This document shows, in pieces, positions 1-8,071 of a DNA stretch of 53,392 nucleotides. The stretch covers positions 1 to 53,392 of the forward strand of contig JAPPNE010000104.1 of assembly GCA_028818775.1 (NCBI GenBank). Reading direction: 5' to 3'. Position numbers and translations under genes: made by a program. The notes beneath the pieces are model-generated. The model was not told where the DNA came from. It saw only the letters and a program-made list of their open reading frames with translations, and made no database searches. Every line of letters starts with the position of its first letter. Position 1 is the stretch's first letter. This DNA is from Deltaproteobacteria bacterium (GTDB lineage Bacteria; Desulfobacterota; Binatia; UBA9968; JAJDTQ01).

Positions 1-220
1 TCCCGCCGGGCGGGGAGCCGAACACCTCCACCCGGCCGCTCACCACCGGCATGAGCCCCATGATCGTGCGCATCAGCGTCGTCTTGCCGGCTCCGTTGGG
101 TCCGACGATGCCCACGAACCCGCCCGCGTGCACGTCGAAGTTGATGTCGTGCAGCACGCAACGGCCATCGAGCTCCACCGTCACGCCGCTCAGGCCGACT
201 ACCACCTTGTCGTGGTTCAA
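1..220 (-). CDS. znuC: Zinc/manganese-type ABC transporter ATP-binding protein (partial, runs off the left edge)
   Basis: This ATPase energises uptake of a divalent metal, probably zinc, handed over by the adjacent binding protein. Only the first 73 codons are present. They begin with TTG at 220, which overlaps the znuA stop codon (TTGA) and follows an AAGGGA ribosome site, so the two genes are translationally coupled. The product reads as the start of an ABC nucleotide-binding domain, with the Walker A motif GPNGAGKTT at about residues 40-48 followed by TLMRTIMGLMPVVSG. The signature and Walker B motifs lie outside the window. Metal specificity is inferred from the ZnuA-type partner; manganese is possible. 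Confidence 0.88.
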   Translation of the reverse strand, partial: MNHDKVVVGLSGVTVELDGRCVLHDINFDVHAGGFVGIVGPNGAGKTTLMRTIMGLMPVVSGRVEVFGSPPGG

Positions 221-1314
221 TTGCGTTTCCCTTGCAGTGCCTGTCCGAAGGCGCGGGCATTGAACCGCATCAGATCCTCGTAGCTGTCGCGCGCCGGATC
301 GCCCGGGTCGCCCACCGGATCCACCACCACCGTTCCGGCGCCGAACTCCGCGGCGATGGTCTGCGCCACTCGGGGATTCAGTTGCGGCTCCACGAGGATG
401 GCCCCGACACCCGCCGCGCGGGCATCCCGCACCAAGGTGGCGACTTCCCTGGGAGTCGGCTCCTCGCCGCCGAACTCCTGCACCACCGCCACCTTCTCAA
501 GGCCGTAGCGTTCGGCGAAGTAGGGCCACGCCGCGTGAAAGGCGATGTACTTGCGCGTCTTCGCCTTGCCGAGCTCCGTTCTGATCTCCTGGTCCAGTGC
601 CGTCAACCGCTGGTGAAAGTCCTTCCGGCGCTTCTCGTAGTGATCCTTGCCGGCCGGATCCGCCGCCATCAGCCCCTGTACCAGCACCGGCACGAGTGCG
701 TCTCTCACGCGGATCGGGTCCAGCCAGAAATGCGGGTTGAACTCCTCCTCACCGTGGTGATCCTCTTCCTTTGCGGCTACCTTCTCCTCACCGTGGTGAT
801 CTTCTTCCTTCTTGGCTACCTTCTCCTCACCGTGGTGATCTTCTTCCTTCTTGGCTACCTTCTCCTCGCCGTGGTGATCCTCTTCCTTCTTGGCTACCTT
901 TTCCTCACCGTGGTGATCCTCTTCCTTTGCGGTCTCCTCGCCGTGATGATCGTCCTCTCCTTCCACGGGGTTCAGGTTCGGCGCCTCGATCAGGTGCATG
1001 GCTTCGATTCCCTTCGGAGCGGCTCCGAGCAGCCTGTCGGACCATCCGTCAAAGCCTCCTCCGATGGCGACGAAAACGCGCGCCCCGGCAAGCGTTCGCA
1101 GGTCGCTCGGCACCGGCTCGAACGTATGGGGGCTCGCCCCGGGCGGCACCAGCGCATGTACCGTGACCCGCTCGCCACCCAACTCTTCGACGATATACGC
1201 CACCGGGATCACGCTGGTGACGACGTTCAACGGCTCGCCGCTCGCCGGGACCGCAACCGCGCCGATCCAACAGCCCGCAAGAATGGCAAGGAACAGACTC
1301 ACAGTTCTCCTCAT
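217..1314 (-). CDS. znuA: Periplasmic zinc-binding protein of a ZnuABC-type importer
   Basis: This cluster A-I solute-binding protein captures zinc in the periplasm for the ZnuC-type ATPase downstream. The start is taken at the ATG at 1314, which has AGGAGG seven bases upstream and opens a signal peptide (MRRTVSLFLAILAGCW). A longer in-frame TTG start at 1377 would overlap the promoter. Family landmarks are VVTSVIPVAYIVEELGG, the ligand histidines in PHTFEP, NPHFWLDP and FHAAWPYF, and a late VVVDPVGD acidic ligand. Between the first two histidine sites lies a long loop of DHHGEE repeats, typical of zinc chaperone loops in ZnuA but unusually regular here. The mature protein is about 340 residues. 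Confidence 0.92.
   Translation of the reverse strand: MRRTVSLFLAILAGCWIGAVAVPASGEPLNVVTSVIPVAYIVEELGGERVTVHALVPPGASPHTFEPVPSDLRTLAGARVFVAIGGGFDGWSDRLLGAAPKGIEAMHLIEAPNLNPVEGEDDHHGEETAKEEDHHGEEKVAKKEEDHHGEEKVAKKEEDHHGEEKVAKKEEDHHGEEKVAAKEEDHHGEEEFNPHFWLDPIRVRDALVPVLVQGLMAADPAGKDHYEKRRKDFHQRLTALDQEIRTELGKAKTRKYIAFHAAWPYFAERYGLEKVAVVQEFGGEEPTPREVATLVRDARAAGVGAILVEPQLNPRVAQTIAAEFGAGTVVVDPVGDPGDPARDSYEDLMRFNARAFGQALQGKRN
741..957 (-). repeat. In-frame 39-bp tandem repeats encoding a His/Glu-rich metal loop
   Basis: Inside znuA a 39-bp unit encoding 13 residues of the type DHHGEEKVAKKEE is repeated; six DHHGEE cores are visible, the outer ones degenerate. Nucleotide identity between the central copies is very high, pointing to recent slippage or unequal exchange. 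The loop sits where ZnuA proteins carry a disordered zinc-scavenging segment. Confidence 0.9.
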
Positions 1315-1342
1315 GGCACGATCCTCCTGATCAAAAGGCAAT

Positions 1343-1377
1343 TGAGAAGATATTCTCATGGATTTCCCTTTTGTCAA
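1343..1377 (-). promoter_or_regulatory. znuA promoter with a Fur/Zur-like palindromic operator
   Basis: On the minus strand a perfect -35 TTGACA (1372-1377) is followed, about 17 bases on, by an AT-rich -10 region. That region is covered by the perfect palindrome TGAGAAGATATTCTCA (1343-1358; six-base arms TGAGAA/TTCTCA). Its form resembles Fur-family boxes (TGATAATNATTATCA type). Lying over the -10 of a zinc importer, it is a good candidate for a Zur operator repressed by zinc. No Fur-family gene is in the window, so the regulator is inferred. Confidence 0.6.
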
Positions 1378-1401
1378 GCGCTGCGCCGGAACATTTCGTT
1401 C

Positions 1402-2310
1402 TCACCGCACCACGCGCAGGTTGACCTTTCCGTCCGGGCCGGCCTGGACCACGTAGGTGTCCATGCGCGGCAGGATCTCCTCGATGGTTTCCAGATAGAG
1501 CCGTTCCTCGGTGAGCCCGGGGGTCTTGCGGTGCTCCCGCGCGAGGCGGAGGAAACGCTCCCCTTCGCCCTTGGCGATCTCCACGCGCCGATGGCGCGCG
1601 GCCTCGGCCTGGGTCACGCGATGCTCCGCCTCTCCCTCGGCTTCCGCGAGGATCTGGGCGCGGTCGGCGCGCGCCTCGTCCACCACCCGCTCCTTGTCCG
1701 CCAGCGCGCTCTGCACCTCCTGGAAGGCCTGCCGCACGCCGCCCTGCTCCGGCGGCGCCAGCGCCTCGACGTTCACCGACTGGATCTCGATTCCCGAACC
1801 GTGATCATCGAGTATCGCTTGCACCCGCCGCTGCACCGTGTCCAGGAGCTCGTTCCGCCGGGTGGTGAGGGCCGCGTCCACGCTCTCGCCGGCGAGGAAC
1901 CGGGTCACGATCCGGCGCCCGGCCCGGCGCAGCAGCTCCCGCGGGTCCTCGTGCGACACCTCGAAGCGCGTCAGGCTGCCGATGCTGTACTGGATGCCCA
2001 GCCGGCCGACGATGACGTTGGTGTCGCCCAGCAGCCAGAGGGACTCGGACGCGCCCGTGACGTTGCCTGTCGGCTCCCGGTGTTCCACCGGTATCAGGAA
2101 GTTCGTGGCCGTCCGCGCCACCACCACCTGCCCGAGCGGCCACGGCGGGTTCCAATGGATGCCCGGAAGCACGTCGCGGCCCACGGCCTTGCCGAGGACG
2201 TAAGCCACCGCGCTCTCGTCGGATTCGACGTTGTAGATCCCGAGGGCGAGCCAGCCGGCGAGCAGGAGAGCGCCGCCGAGAAGCGTCCGGTTTCGTGTGC
2301 TTCGGGTCAT
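1402..2310 (-). CDS. SPFH/Band 7 membrane protein, HflK-like
   Basis: A 302-residue protein with one N-terminal membrane anchor (about residues 8-26, LLGGALLLAGWLALGIY). An SPFH domain (VESDESAVAYVLGK to about residue 190) and a charged coiled coil (LADKERVVDEARADRAQILAEAEGEAE) follow. The end (LYLETIEEILPRMDTYVV) matches HflK. HflK and HflC form a large ring-like scaffold that in E. coli controls the FtsH protease. Its ATG overlaps the stop of the HflC-like gene (ATGA), so the pair is made together. No ftsH is nearby, and the neighbours are metal transport genes, so the scaffold may serve a transporter. It is also a paralogue of the C-terminal half of the 3475-5613 gene. Confidence 0.85.
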   Translation of the reverse strand: MTRSTRNRTLLGGALLLAGWLALGIYNVESDESAVAYVLGKAVGRDVLPGIHWNPPWPLGQVVVARTATNFLIPVEHREPTGNVTGASESLWLLGDTNVIVGRLGIQYSIGSLTRFEVSHEDPRELLRRAGRRIVTRFLAGESVDAALTTRRNELLDTVQRRVQAILDDHGSGIEIQSVNVEALAPPEQGGVRQAFQEVQSALADKERVVDEARADRAQILAEAEGEAEHRVTQAEAARHRRVEIAKGEGERFLRLAREHRKTPGLTEERLYLETIEEILPRMDTYVVQAGPDGKVNLRVVR

Positions 2311-3299
2311 GAGCCGGTGTTTTCCTGGCTTGGCACCGGCGCCGCGACACGGGGATCCTTGCCCGCCGCGTCCGGCACTCGCTTCTCGGCCGCGGGCGCA
2401 TCGCCGTCCCGCGCCCCGGCGCCCGGAATCCTGGAGGTCAGGATCTCCAGGAACGGCGAATCCGCGGGCAGGACCAGGGTGGTCTTCTCGTTCAGCACCT
2501 TCTTGTAGGCTTCCAGCGTACGCAGGAAACGATAGAACTCCGCGTGCCCCTGGTAGGCTTCCGCGTAGATGCGCGCCGCCTCGGCCTCGCCGCGGCCGCG
2601 CAGCACGGCGGCCTTGGCCTCGGCCTCGGCGATGATGCGCGCGCGTTCCTTTTCGGCGCGGGCGGCGATCTTCTGCGCCTCGGCCCGCCCCTCCGAGCGA
2701 AACCCGCGGGCGATGCGCGCGCGCTCGGCGCGCATGCGCGCGAACACGCTGTCGAGGTTCTGTTGCGGGAAGATGAGGCGCGTCACCCCCAGGCTCACCA
2801 CCTCGATGCCGAGGTCCTCCCGCGCCACCCCGGCCACCGCCCGCTCCACCGAACCTTCCAGCTCGGCGAGGCTGGCGCCGTTGCCGGAAGTTCCCAGGAT
2901 CGTGCCGAAGGGCCGGCCGCCCAGCGCGCTGCCCAGCTCGGACTGCACCAGCGCGGCGAGCCGGTTCTCCGCGAAATCCCGGGTGCGCAGCGCCGCCAGG
3001 TAGCGCACCGGGTCGGCGATCTTCCAGGAGATGTAGGTGGACACCAGCACGTTCTTCTTGTCCGCGGTCAACAGCTCCGTCTCCCGCGTGTTGGTGATGA
3101 GGATGCGCTTGTCCAGCAGGTTGGCCCGCTGAACCGGCACCGGCAGCTTGAGGTAGAGGCCGGCTTCGCTCAGCACGGAGACCGGCTTGCCGAACTGGGT
3201 GATGACCGCGTGGCTCTTCTCGTCCACCACCACGAACGAGGTGGCGGCGGCGAAGACGGCCAACGTCAGGACGAGGACCGCGAGGACGCGTCTGGTCAT
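2307..3299 (-). CDS. SPFH/Band 7 membrane protein, HflC-like
   Basis: A 330-residue HflC-type protein. The start is placed at MTRRVLAVLVLTLAVFAAATSF, an N-terminal transmembrane helix; the frame is open 12 codons further upstream without a better ribosome site. The SPFH core contains VVDEKSHAVITQFGKPV, TADKKNVLVSTYISWKI and DPVRYL, as in HflC. A coiled coil (residues about 215-265, RSEGRAEAQKIAARAEKERARIIAEAE broken by Gly) follows, with an HflC-like VLPADSPFLEIL end and then a low-complexity acidic/Pro tail of about 35 residues. It overlaps the HflK-like gene by four bases. HflC and HflK normally assemble as alternating subunits in the inner membrane. Confidence 0.85.
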   Translation of the reverse strand: MTRRVLAVLVLTLAVFAAATSFVVVDEKSHAVITQFGKPVSVLSEAGLYLKLPVPVQRANLLDKRILITNTRETELLTADKKNVLVSTYISWKIADPVRYLAALRTRDFAENRLAALVQSELGSALGGRPFGTILGTSGNGASLAELEGSVERAVAGVAREDLGIEVVSLGVTRLIFPQQNLDSVFARMRAERARIARGFRSEGRAEAQKIAARAEKERARIIAEAEAKAAVLRGRGEAEAARIYAEAYQGHAEFYRFLRTLEAYKKVLNEKTTLVLPADSPFLEILTSRIPGAGARDGDAPAAEKRVPDAAGKDPRVAAPVPSQENTGS

Positions 3300-3338
3300 G
3301 GTCGATTCCTCTCGCGTTTCGGTGAAACGCTGCACTGA

Positions 3339-3474
3339 ATGGCGTCCTTCGACTTCGCTTCGCTACGCTCAGGACGAACGGAAAAGTATATTGGTGGAAT
3401 CATAAACTTGTCACCGTTCGTCCTGAGCGTAGCGAAGCGAAGTCGAAGGACGCCAAACCAAATCCGACAGACTC
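3339..3474. repeat. REP-like inverted repeat (family A), fills the gap before the fusion gene's stop
   Basis: Two inverted arms of about 43 bp (3339-3381 and 3414-3456), with the core CTTCGACTTCGCT ... CTCAGGACGAACGG, are separated by about 32 bases and would form a long hairpin. A 20-base tail then runs to the stop codon of the minus-strand gene at 3475. The whole unit, loop and tail included, recurs almost unchanged at 36814-36947. Confidence 0.9.
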
Positions 3475-5613
3475 CTACCGATTCCCGCCGGGCGGCACGG
3501 GCGCCCCCAGGTTCAGGAAGTCCGCGGACGGCGCGCCGACCCAGAGGTCCACGTCGCCGCCCCCGCCCGCCTCGGGCATGTAGATGTATTTCCGGGGCAG
3601 CTCCAGCGACCGCTCGAGGGTTTCCAGGTAGAGGCGGGCTTCGGTGACCCCGGGGCTCGCCTGGTGCACCGCCGCGGTATCCCGGAACGCGGCGGAGCGG
3701 CCCTCGGCCCGGCGCGTCTCGCGCACGGCGCGGCCCTCGGCCCGCTGCGTGATGCGTTCCGCCTCGCCCGTGGCCGCGGTGGTGGACTGGGTCGCCGCCC
3801 CCGTGGCCACGTGGACGTCGCGCTGGCGGTCCTCCAGCGCGCTGGCCACGTCGCGGAAGGCGTCGTGGACCCGTCCGGGCGCGTGCACGTCCAGGAGCCG
3901 CACGTCCAGGATCTCGCTGCCGAGGCCCAGGGACGCCAGGCGCCGGGCCAGGCGGTCCCGCAGCTCCCGTTCCGTGCCGCGCCGGTCCACGGTGTAGATC
4001 CGGTCGATGGGCTTGCGGCTCAGCAGGGCCACCAACTCGCGCCGGGCCAGCCCCAGGACCACCGCGGGGGTCTCCTCGACGCCCAGGGCGTACACCGCCG
4101 GGTCGCGCACGCGGTACTGCACCACCGCGCGGATGTCGATGACGTTGGCGTCCGCCGTGAGGTAGAAGGCCTGTTCGTCGACGACCCGTCTTGCACCGTT
4201 GACGGGGCCGCGGAAGCCCACGCTCACCTGCCGGACCAGCGCCACGTCCACCGCGGTCCCGCGGCCGAAGGGCGCCGGCAGATGGAAGTACAGGCCGGGA
4301 TCGAGGTCCGCGGCCACCACCCGGCCGAAGCGCTGGATGATGCCGCGCTGGCCGGGTTCGACGACGAGCGTGAACGCGGGAATGGACGCCACCGCCCCGA
4401 TGGCCACGGCGGCCGCGAGCACGGGGCCGCGCAGCAGGTTGCCGGGGCGGAAGGCCTTGAGCGCCCGGCCGGTCTGGAGAAGCTGTTCCGCGGCGTCGCG
4501 CCAGACCGTGCGATAGCCCTTGCGCACGAAGCTCCGCAGCAACAGCAGGACCAGCCCCACGGCCGACATGGCCTTGAGGACGAAGACCGCGTCGCTGTCC
4601 CGCCCCAGGTCGCCGAAGGAGGCCACCTGGATGGAGTCCGCCAGGGTGGCGTCCACCAGGAGGCCGGCCATCAGGCTCACGAGGATGATGGCGCCGAGGT
4701 AGACGCCGAGAAGACGGCGCCCCAGGAGCCGCCCCACCACGGCCATGGTGGCGAGGTTGGTGGCCGGCCCCACCAGCAGGAACACGAGCGCCGCTCCCGG
4801 AGAGAGCCCCTTGACCATGAGCGCGGCGGCAACGGGGGTGGAGGCGGCGGCGCAGAGGTACAACGGCAGGCCGAGCACGATCATGGCCAGCATGGGCATG
4901 ATCCCCGAGCCCCAGCCGAGCACCTCGTCAAAGAAGTTGTCGGGCAGAAGGCCCGCGAGAACCCCGGTCAGCAGCATGCCGACGACCAGCGACAGCGCGA
5001 TGTCGTCCAGCACCGACGTGAAGCCGTACTCCAGCGAATGAAAGAAGCGATGCCCCTGTGAAGGCGGCGCCGCGCCCGGCGCGCAGGTGTCGTCGCACGT
5101 GTCCTGATCCGCGCCCGTCGCACCCGCGTCATCGCAGGCGGGGTCCGCGCACGCGTCGGCGCTGGCGGCCTCCGCCGAAGCGCCCGGCGCCGTCTCATCC
5201 TCGCGGACACCGATGGAAGCGATGCCGGCCACGAGCGCCGTCACCACCGCCACCACGGGACGGACCACGGCCATGACCGGACCCATGAGTCCGTAGGTCA
5301 GCGCCACCGAGTCCACTCCGGTCTCGGGAGTCGAGATCAGGAACGACACCAGCGGTGCCCGGCCGGCGCCCTGCCTTTTCAGCGAGGCCGCCGCCGGCAG
5401 GACCCCGCACGAGCACAGGGGAATCGGCGCGCCGAACAGCGCCGCCAGACCCACCGAGCGCGTGTCGTTCCGGCCCAGGTGGCGGGCGATGAGATCCGCC
5501 GGCAGGTACACGTGGAGCAGCCCCGCGACGAAGAACCCGATGAGGAGGTACACCGAGGCCTCGTAAAAGACCCCCACGGTCTCCCAGACGATGGCGTTCA
5601 ACAACGATTCCAC
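3475..5613 (-). CDS. Fusion of a metal-efflux-type permease with an HflK-like SPFH domain
   Basis: A 712-residue protein starting at GTG (GGAG eight bases upstream). Residues 1-365 are a polytopic permease of the YraQ/ArsP (DUF318) type, close to the SO_0444 Cu/Zn efflux group. It has the hallmark PLCSCGVLP (Cys67, Cys69), STPETGVDS, and a second half with STPVAAALM and GPATNLATM. A hydrophilic loop between the halves holds Cys155, Cys160, Cys173 and Cys177 among many Asp, a plausible metal-binding site. After a new membrane helix (about 395-416) the protein becomes an SPFH domain (VVEPGQRGIIQRFG, LTADANVIDIRAVVQYRV), a coiled coil and an HflK-type end (EARLYLETLERSLE). It is upstream of, and co-directional with, the HflC/HflK-like pair. 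The frame is open across the junction, so this is one protein. Confidence 0.88.
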   Translation of the reverse strand: MESLLNAIVWETVGVFYEASVYLLIGFFVAGLLHVYLPADLIARHLGRNDTRSVGLAALFGAPIPLCSCGVLPAAASLKRQGAGRAPLVSFLISTPETGVDSVALTYGLMGPVMAVVRPVVAVVTALVAGIASIGVREDETAPGASAEAASADACADPACDDAGATGADQDTCDDTCAPGAAPPSQGHRFFHSLEYGFTSVLDDIALSLVVGMLLTGVLAGLLPDNFFDEVLGWGSGIMPMLAMIVLGLPLYLCAAASTPVAAALMVKGLSPGAALVFLLVGPATNLATMAVVGRLLGRRLLGVYLGAIILVSLMAGLLVDATLADSIQVASFGDLGRDSDAVFVLKAMSAVGLVLLLLRSFVRKGYRTVWRDAAEQLLQTGRALKAFRPGNLLRGPVLAAAVAIGAVASIPAFTLVVEPGQRGIIQRFGRVVAADLDPGLYFHLPAPFGRGTAVDVALVRQVSVGFRGPVNGARRVVDEQAFYLTADANVIDIRAVVQYRVRDPAVYALGVEETPAVVLGLARRELVALLSRKPIDRIYTVDRRGTERELRDRLARRLASLGLGSEILDVRLLDVHAPGRVHDAFRDVASALEDRQRDVHVATGAATQSTTAATGEAERITQRAEGRAVRETRRAEGRSAAFRDTAAVHQASPGVTEARLYLETLERSLELPRKYIYMPEAGGGGDVDLWVGAPSADFLNLGAPVPPGGNR

Positions 5614-5658
5614 GACTCAGTCTCCGGCAGACCCGGCCTTCGAGCAGGCCCGGCCAAG

Positions 5659-5775
5659 CCCTTCGACTTCGCTTCGCTGGCGCTCCGCTACGCTCAGGGC
5701 GAACGGTTGTGCGGCCTTTTCTCCGTTCGCCCTGAGCGTAGCGAAGCATAGCTGAGCGAAGTCGAAGGGCGCCAT
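5659..5775. repeat. REP-like inverted repeat (family A)
   Basis: Two inverted arms with the core CCTTCGACTTCGCT and CTCAGGGCGAACGG, a variant with GGGC in place of GGAC, separated by a short loop. It lies between the GTG start of the permease-SPFH gene and the SCO stop codon and can form a long hairpin. Confidence 0.88.
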
Positions 5776-5794
5776 TGCGAATGACCCGATTGTG

Positions 5795-6415
5795 CTAACT
5801 TGTTGATGTTGCCAGCGCCCGCAGGTCCTTGAGCAGCATGTCCGGGTCCGGCGCGGAGCCGAAGTAGGCGAAGCGCATGAACCCCTTGGCGTCCGCCACC
5901 ACCGTCAGCGTGGTGTGTTCGATGAGCCCCTTGGCGATGCGCTCCACGCTCACGCCGAAGCCCTGCCACACCGGCGCCAGCTCCCGGTCATCGCCCGTGA
6001 GCCACGACCAGTTGGGAACGTCCGCCTTGTGCCGCCGGCTGTAGGCCTTGAGCACCTCGGGCGTATCCACCTCGGGGTCGGTGGTGATGGACAGGAAACG
6101 GATGTCCCGGGCCTCCGCCGGCTTCATGTGGTCGCGCAGGATCTTGAGGCTCGCGGTCAGCAGCGGGCACACGTCCGGGCACGACGTGTACATGAAGTTG
6201 ATGACCACCGGCTTGCCGCGGAGCTTGCCGAACCGCACGCGCTTGCCGTCCTGGTCGGTGAGCGCGAAGTCCTCGATGAGAACGTTGAACTCGCGCCGCT
6301 CCGCGAACTCGACCTTGAGGACGGACTTGTGCGCGGGCGCCTCCGCGCCCGGCGCCAGCAGGACCGCCAGCCCCAACGCCGCGGCCGTCAACGTCCTGCA
6401 GAGAATCGCGTTCAT
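5795..6415 (-). CDS. SCO1/SenC family copper chaperone
   Basis: A 206-residue secreted or membrane-tethered thioredoxin-fold protein that delivers copper to the CuA centre of cytochrome c oxidase or acts as a thiol reductase there. A signal peptide (ALGLAVLLAPGAEAPA) precedes the SCO domain. The copper ligands are visible: Cys79 and Cys83 in TSCPDVC, and His167 in LIEHTTL. The ATG at 6415 overlaps the ubiD stop codon (ATGA), giving translational coupling. That pairing with a UbiD decarboxylase is unexpected. A second, divergent SCO gene lies at 20943. Confidence 0.92.
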   Translation of the reverse strand: MNAILCRTLTAAALGLAVLLAPGAEAPAHKSVLKVEFAERREFNVLIEDFALTDQDGKRVRFGKLRGKPVVINFMYTSCPDVCPLLTASLKILRDHMKPAEARDIRFLSITTDPEVDTPEVLKAYSRRHKADVPNWSWLTGDDRELAPVWQGFGVSVERIAKGLIEHTTLTVVADAKGFMRFAYFGSAPDPDMLLKDLRALATSTS

Positions 6416-7845
6416 ACGCCCCACTTCTTGGCGATGTCCTGCTTGTACTGCGGCTCGAACGCGTTCACCGGCGGGAAGCGGTCGATCCACTGGTACGGGC
6501 GGCAGGCGTCGATGAGCACGCGGTCGGTGACGTAGCCCTTGGTGTCCCGGTCCATGGGGGAGATCACGGGCTCGCACACCGAGGCCCACACGTTCTTGAC
6601 GATGTCGATGCCCTCGCGCGGGTCGCAGCGGGTGGAAAGGGCCCAGATGACCTCGCCGGGGTTGGTGATGTCCACGTCGTCGTCCACCACCACCACCATC
6701 TTGCCGCCGTAGGCGCCGGCGCGCGCGCCGGCGGCCACCAGCAGCGCCTGCTTGGCGTGGCCGGTGTAGCGCTGCTTGATGGAGATGACCGTGAACGGTC
6801 CCGGCTGCCCGCCGTAGACGAAGCCCCAGACCCCCTTCACGTCGGGGATGCCGGCCTTCTCGAGCTGTTCCCAGAGGGTGATGGCGCCCAGCGGAATCGG
6901 CAGATAGCTGTTGGGCGGCCGCACCGGCGGCGCGCCCAGGATGATGGGGTCGTTCCGGTAGTAGACCCGCTTGACGGTCATGAGCGGCACGTCGCCCTCG
7001 GTGGCCTCGGTGTAGTAGCCCGGCCACTCGCCGAAGGGGCCCTCCTTGGGCAACTCCTCCGGCGGCAGCGGCGGGATCTCGCCTTCCAGCACCACCTCGC
7101 CGTTGGCGGGGATGGGGAGGCCGGTGACGGCGCCCCGCACCACCGGGATGGGGCTGCCCTGCATCCAGCCGGCGAACTCGTACTCGTTCACCGACGGCGG
7201 CAGCGGCATCTGCGACGACAGCATCACGCTGGGCTCCTGCCCGAGGGTGATGGCCACGGGCAGCGACTCGCCGCGGGCGTGGGCGCGCTCCATGGCCAGG
7301 CGCCCGTGCTTGCCCTTGTTCATCTTGACCGAGACCTTGTTCTTTTCCTGGATCATCACCCGGTAGGTGCCGATGTTGATGCCGCCCGACTCCGGGTCCT
7401 TGGTGATGACGCCGCACCCGGTGCCGATGTAGCGGCCGCCGTCGAGGTCGTGCCACATGGGAGTGGGGAACCGGGTCAGGTCCACGTCGTCCTCTTCCAT
7501 CTGGTTGTCGAACACCGGCCCGCCTTCCACCTGCTCGTAGGGCATCGGCTGAAATTCCAGGCTGCGCTGGCGCCAGGCGTGGAGGAAGTCCACCCCCTTG
7601 ACGTCCGTCGGCAGGCCCATGGCCACCGCCGAGCGCGGGCAGGTGCGGAACAGGTTGGAGATGATGCGAAAGCCCTTGGGAAACCCCGCGAACCCGTCGA
7701 ACAGCAGCGCCTGCGACTCGATGTCGCCCATGTGCTCGGTGAGCGCCCCCACGTCCGTGTCGAGGTCCGCCCCCTCGATGTGCTTGATCTCGCCCATGGC
7801 GTCCAGCCGCTCGATGTAGCTCCGCATGTCGGTTACCGGTTGCAT
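6412..7845 (-). CDS. UbiD family decarboxylase (prenylated-FMN dependent)
   Basis: A 477-residue protein of the UbiD superfamily, which uses prenylated FMN to decarboxylate (or carboxylate) aromatic and alpha,beta-unsaturated acids. Family signatures include GGINIGTYR (cofactor/substrate loop), EGPFGEWPGYY (the catalytic Glu loop), PNSYLPIPLGAITLW and MVVVVDDDVDITNPGEVIWAL. Length is normal for the family. No ubiX prenyltransferase is in the window. It leads a two-gene operon with SCO and is divergent from the DMT permease at 8072. The substrate cannot be told: aromatic acid degradation and quinone biosynthesis are both possible, and the sequence looks more like the catabolic group than E. 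coli UbiD. Confidence 0.9.
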   Translation of the reverse strand: MQPVTDMRSYIERLDAMGEIKHIEGADLDTDVGALTEHMGDIESQALLFDGFAGFPKGFRIISNLFRTCPRSAVAMGLPTDVKGVDFLHAWRQRSLEFQPMPYEQVEGGPVFDNQMEEDDVDLTRFPTPMWHDLDGGRYIGTGCGVITKDPESGGINIGTYRVMIQEKNKVSVKMNKGKHGRLAMERAHARGESLPVAITLGQEPSVMLSSQMPLPPSVNEYEFAGWMQGSPIPVVRGAVTGLPIPANGEVVLEGEIPPLPPEELPKEGPFGEWPGYYTEATEGDVPLMTVKRVYYRNDPIILGAPPVRPPNSYLPIPLGAITLWEQLEKAGIPDVKGVWGFVYGGQPGPFTVISIKQRYTGHAKQALLVAAGARAGAYGGKMVVVVDDDVDITNPGEVIWALSTRCDPREGIDIVKNVWASVCEPVISPMDRDTKGYVTDRVLIDACRPYQWIDRFPPVNAFEPQYKQDIAKKWGV

Positions 7846-8071
7846 TCAGTTCTCCCTTCCCGCCCGTTATGACCCGCTTCAAAAGGCCTGTACCGCGCCC
7901 ATTCCCGGTCGGCGAACACCGTTGCGGGACGGGCACTTTCCTTCTTTGAGCCGTACCATAGTCTCGGGGACATTTCGAGTCCGCGGTTGCCACCGGCCGG
8001 AGAGTCTGAAAGGTCTGAGGGAACGTGGAAAGGAGCAGATAAGGCATGGAAGCCGGAAGCCGGGGACCGTC

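Noticed and set aside
232..2508. 758-codon plus-strand open frame
   Set aside because: It lies antisense to znuA and the SPFH genes, has Arg/His-rich nonsense composition, and is a by-product of high GC.
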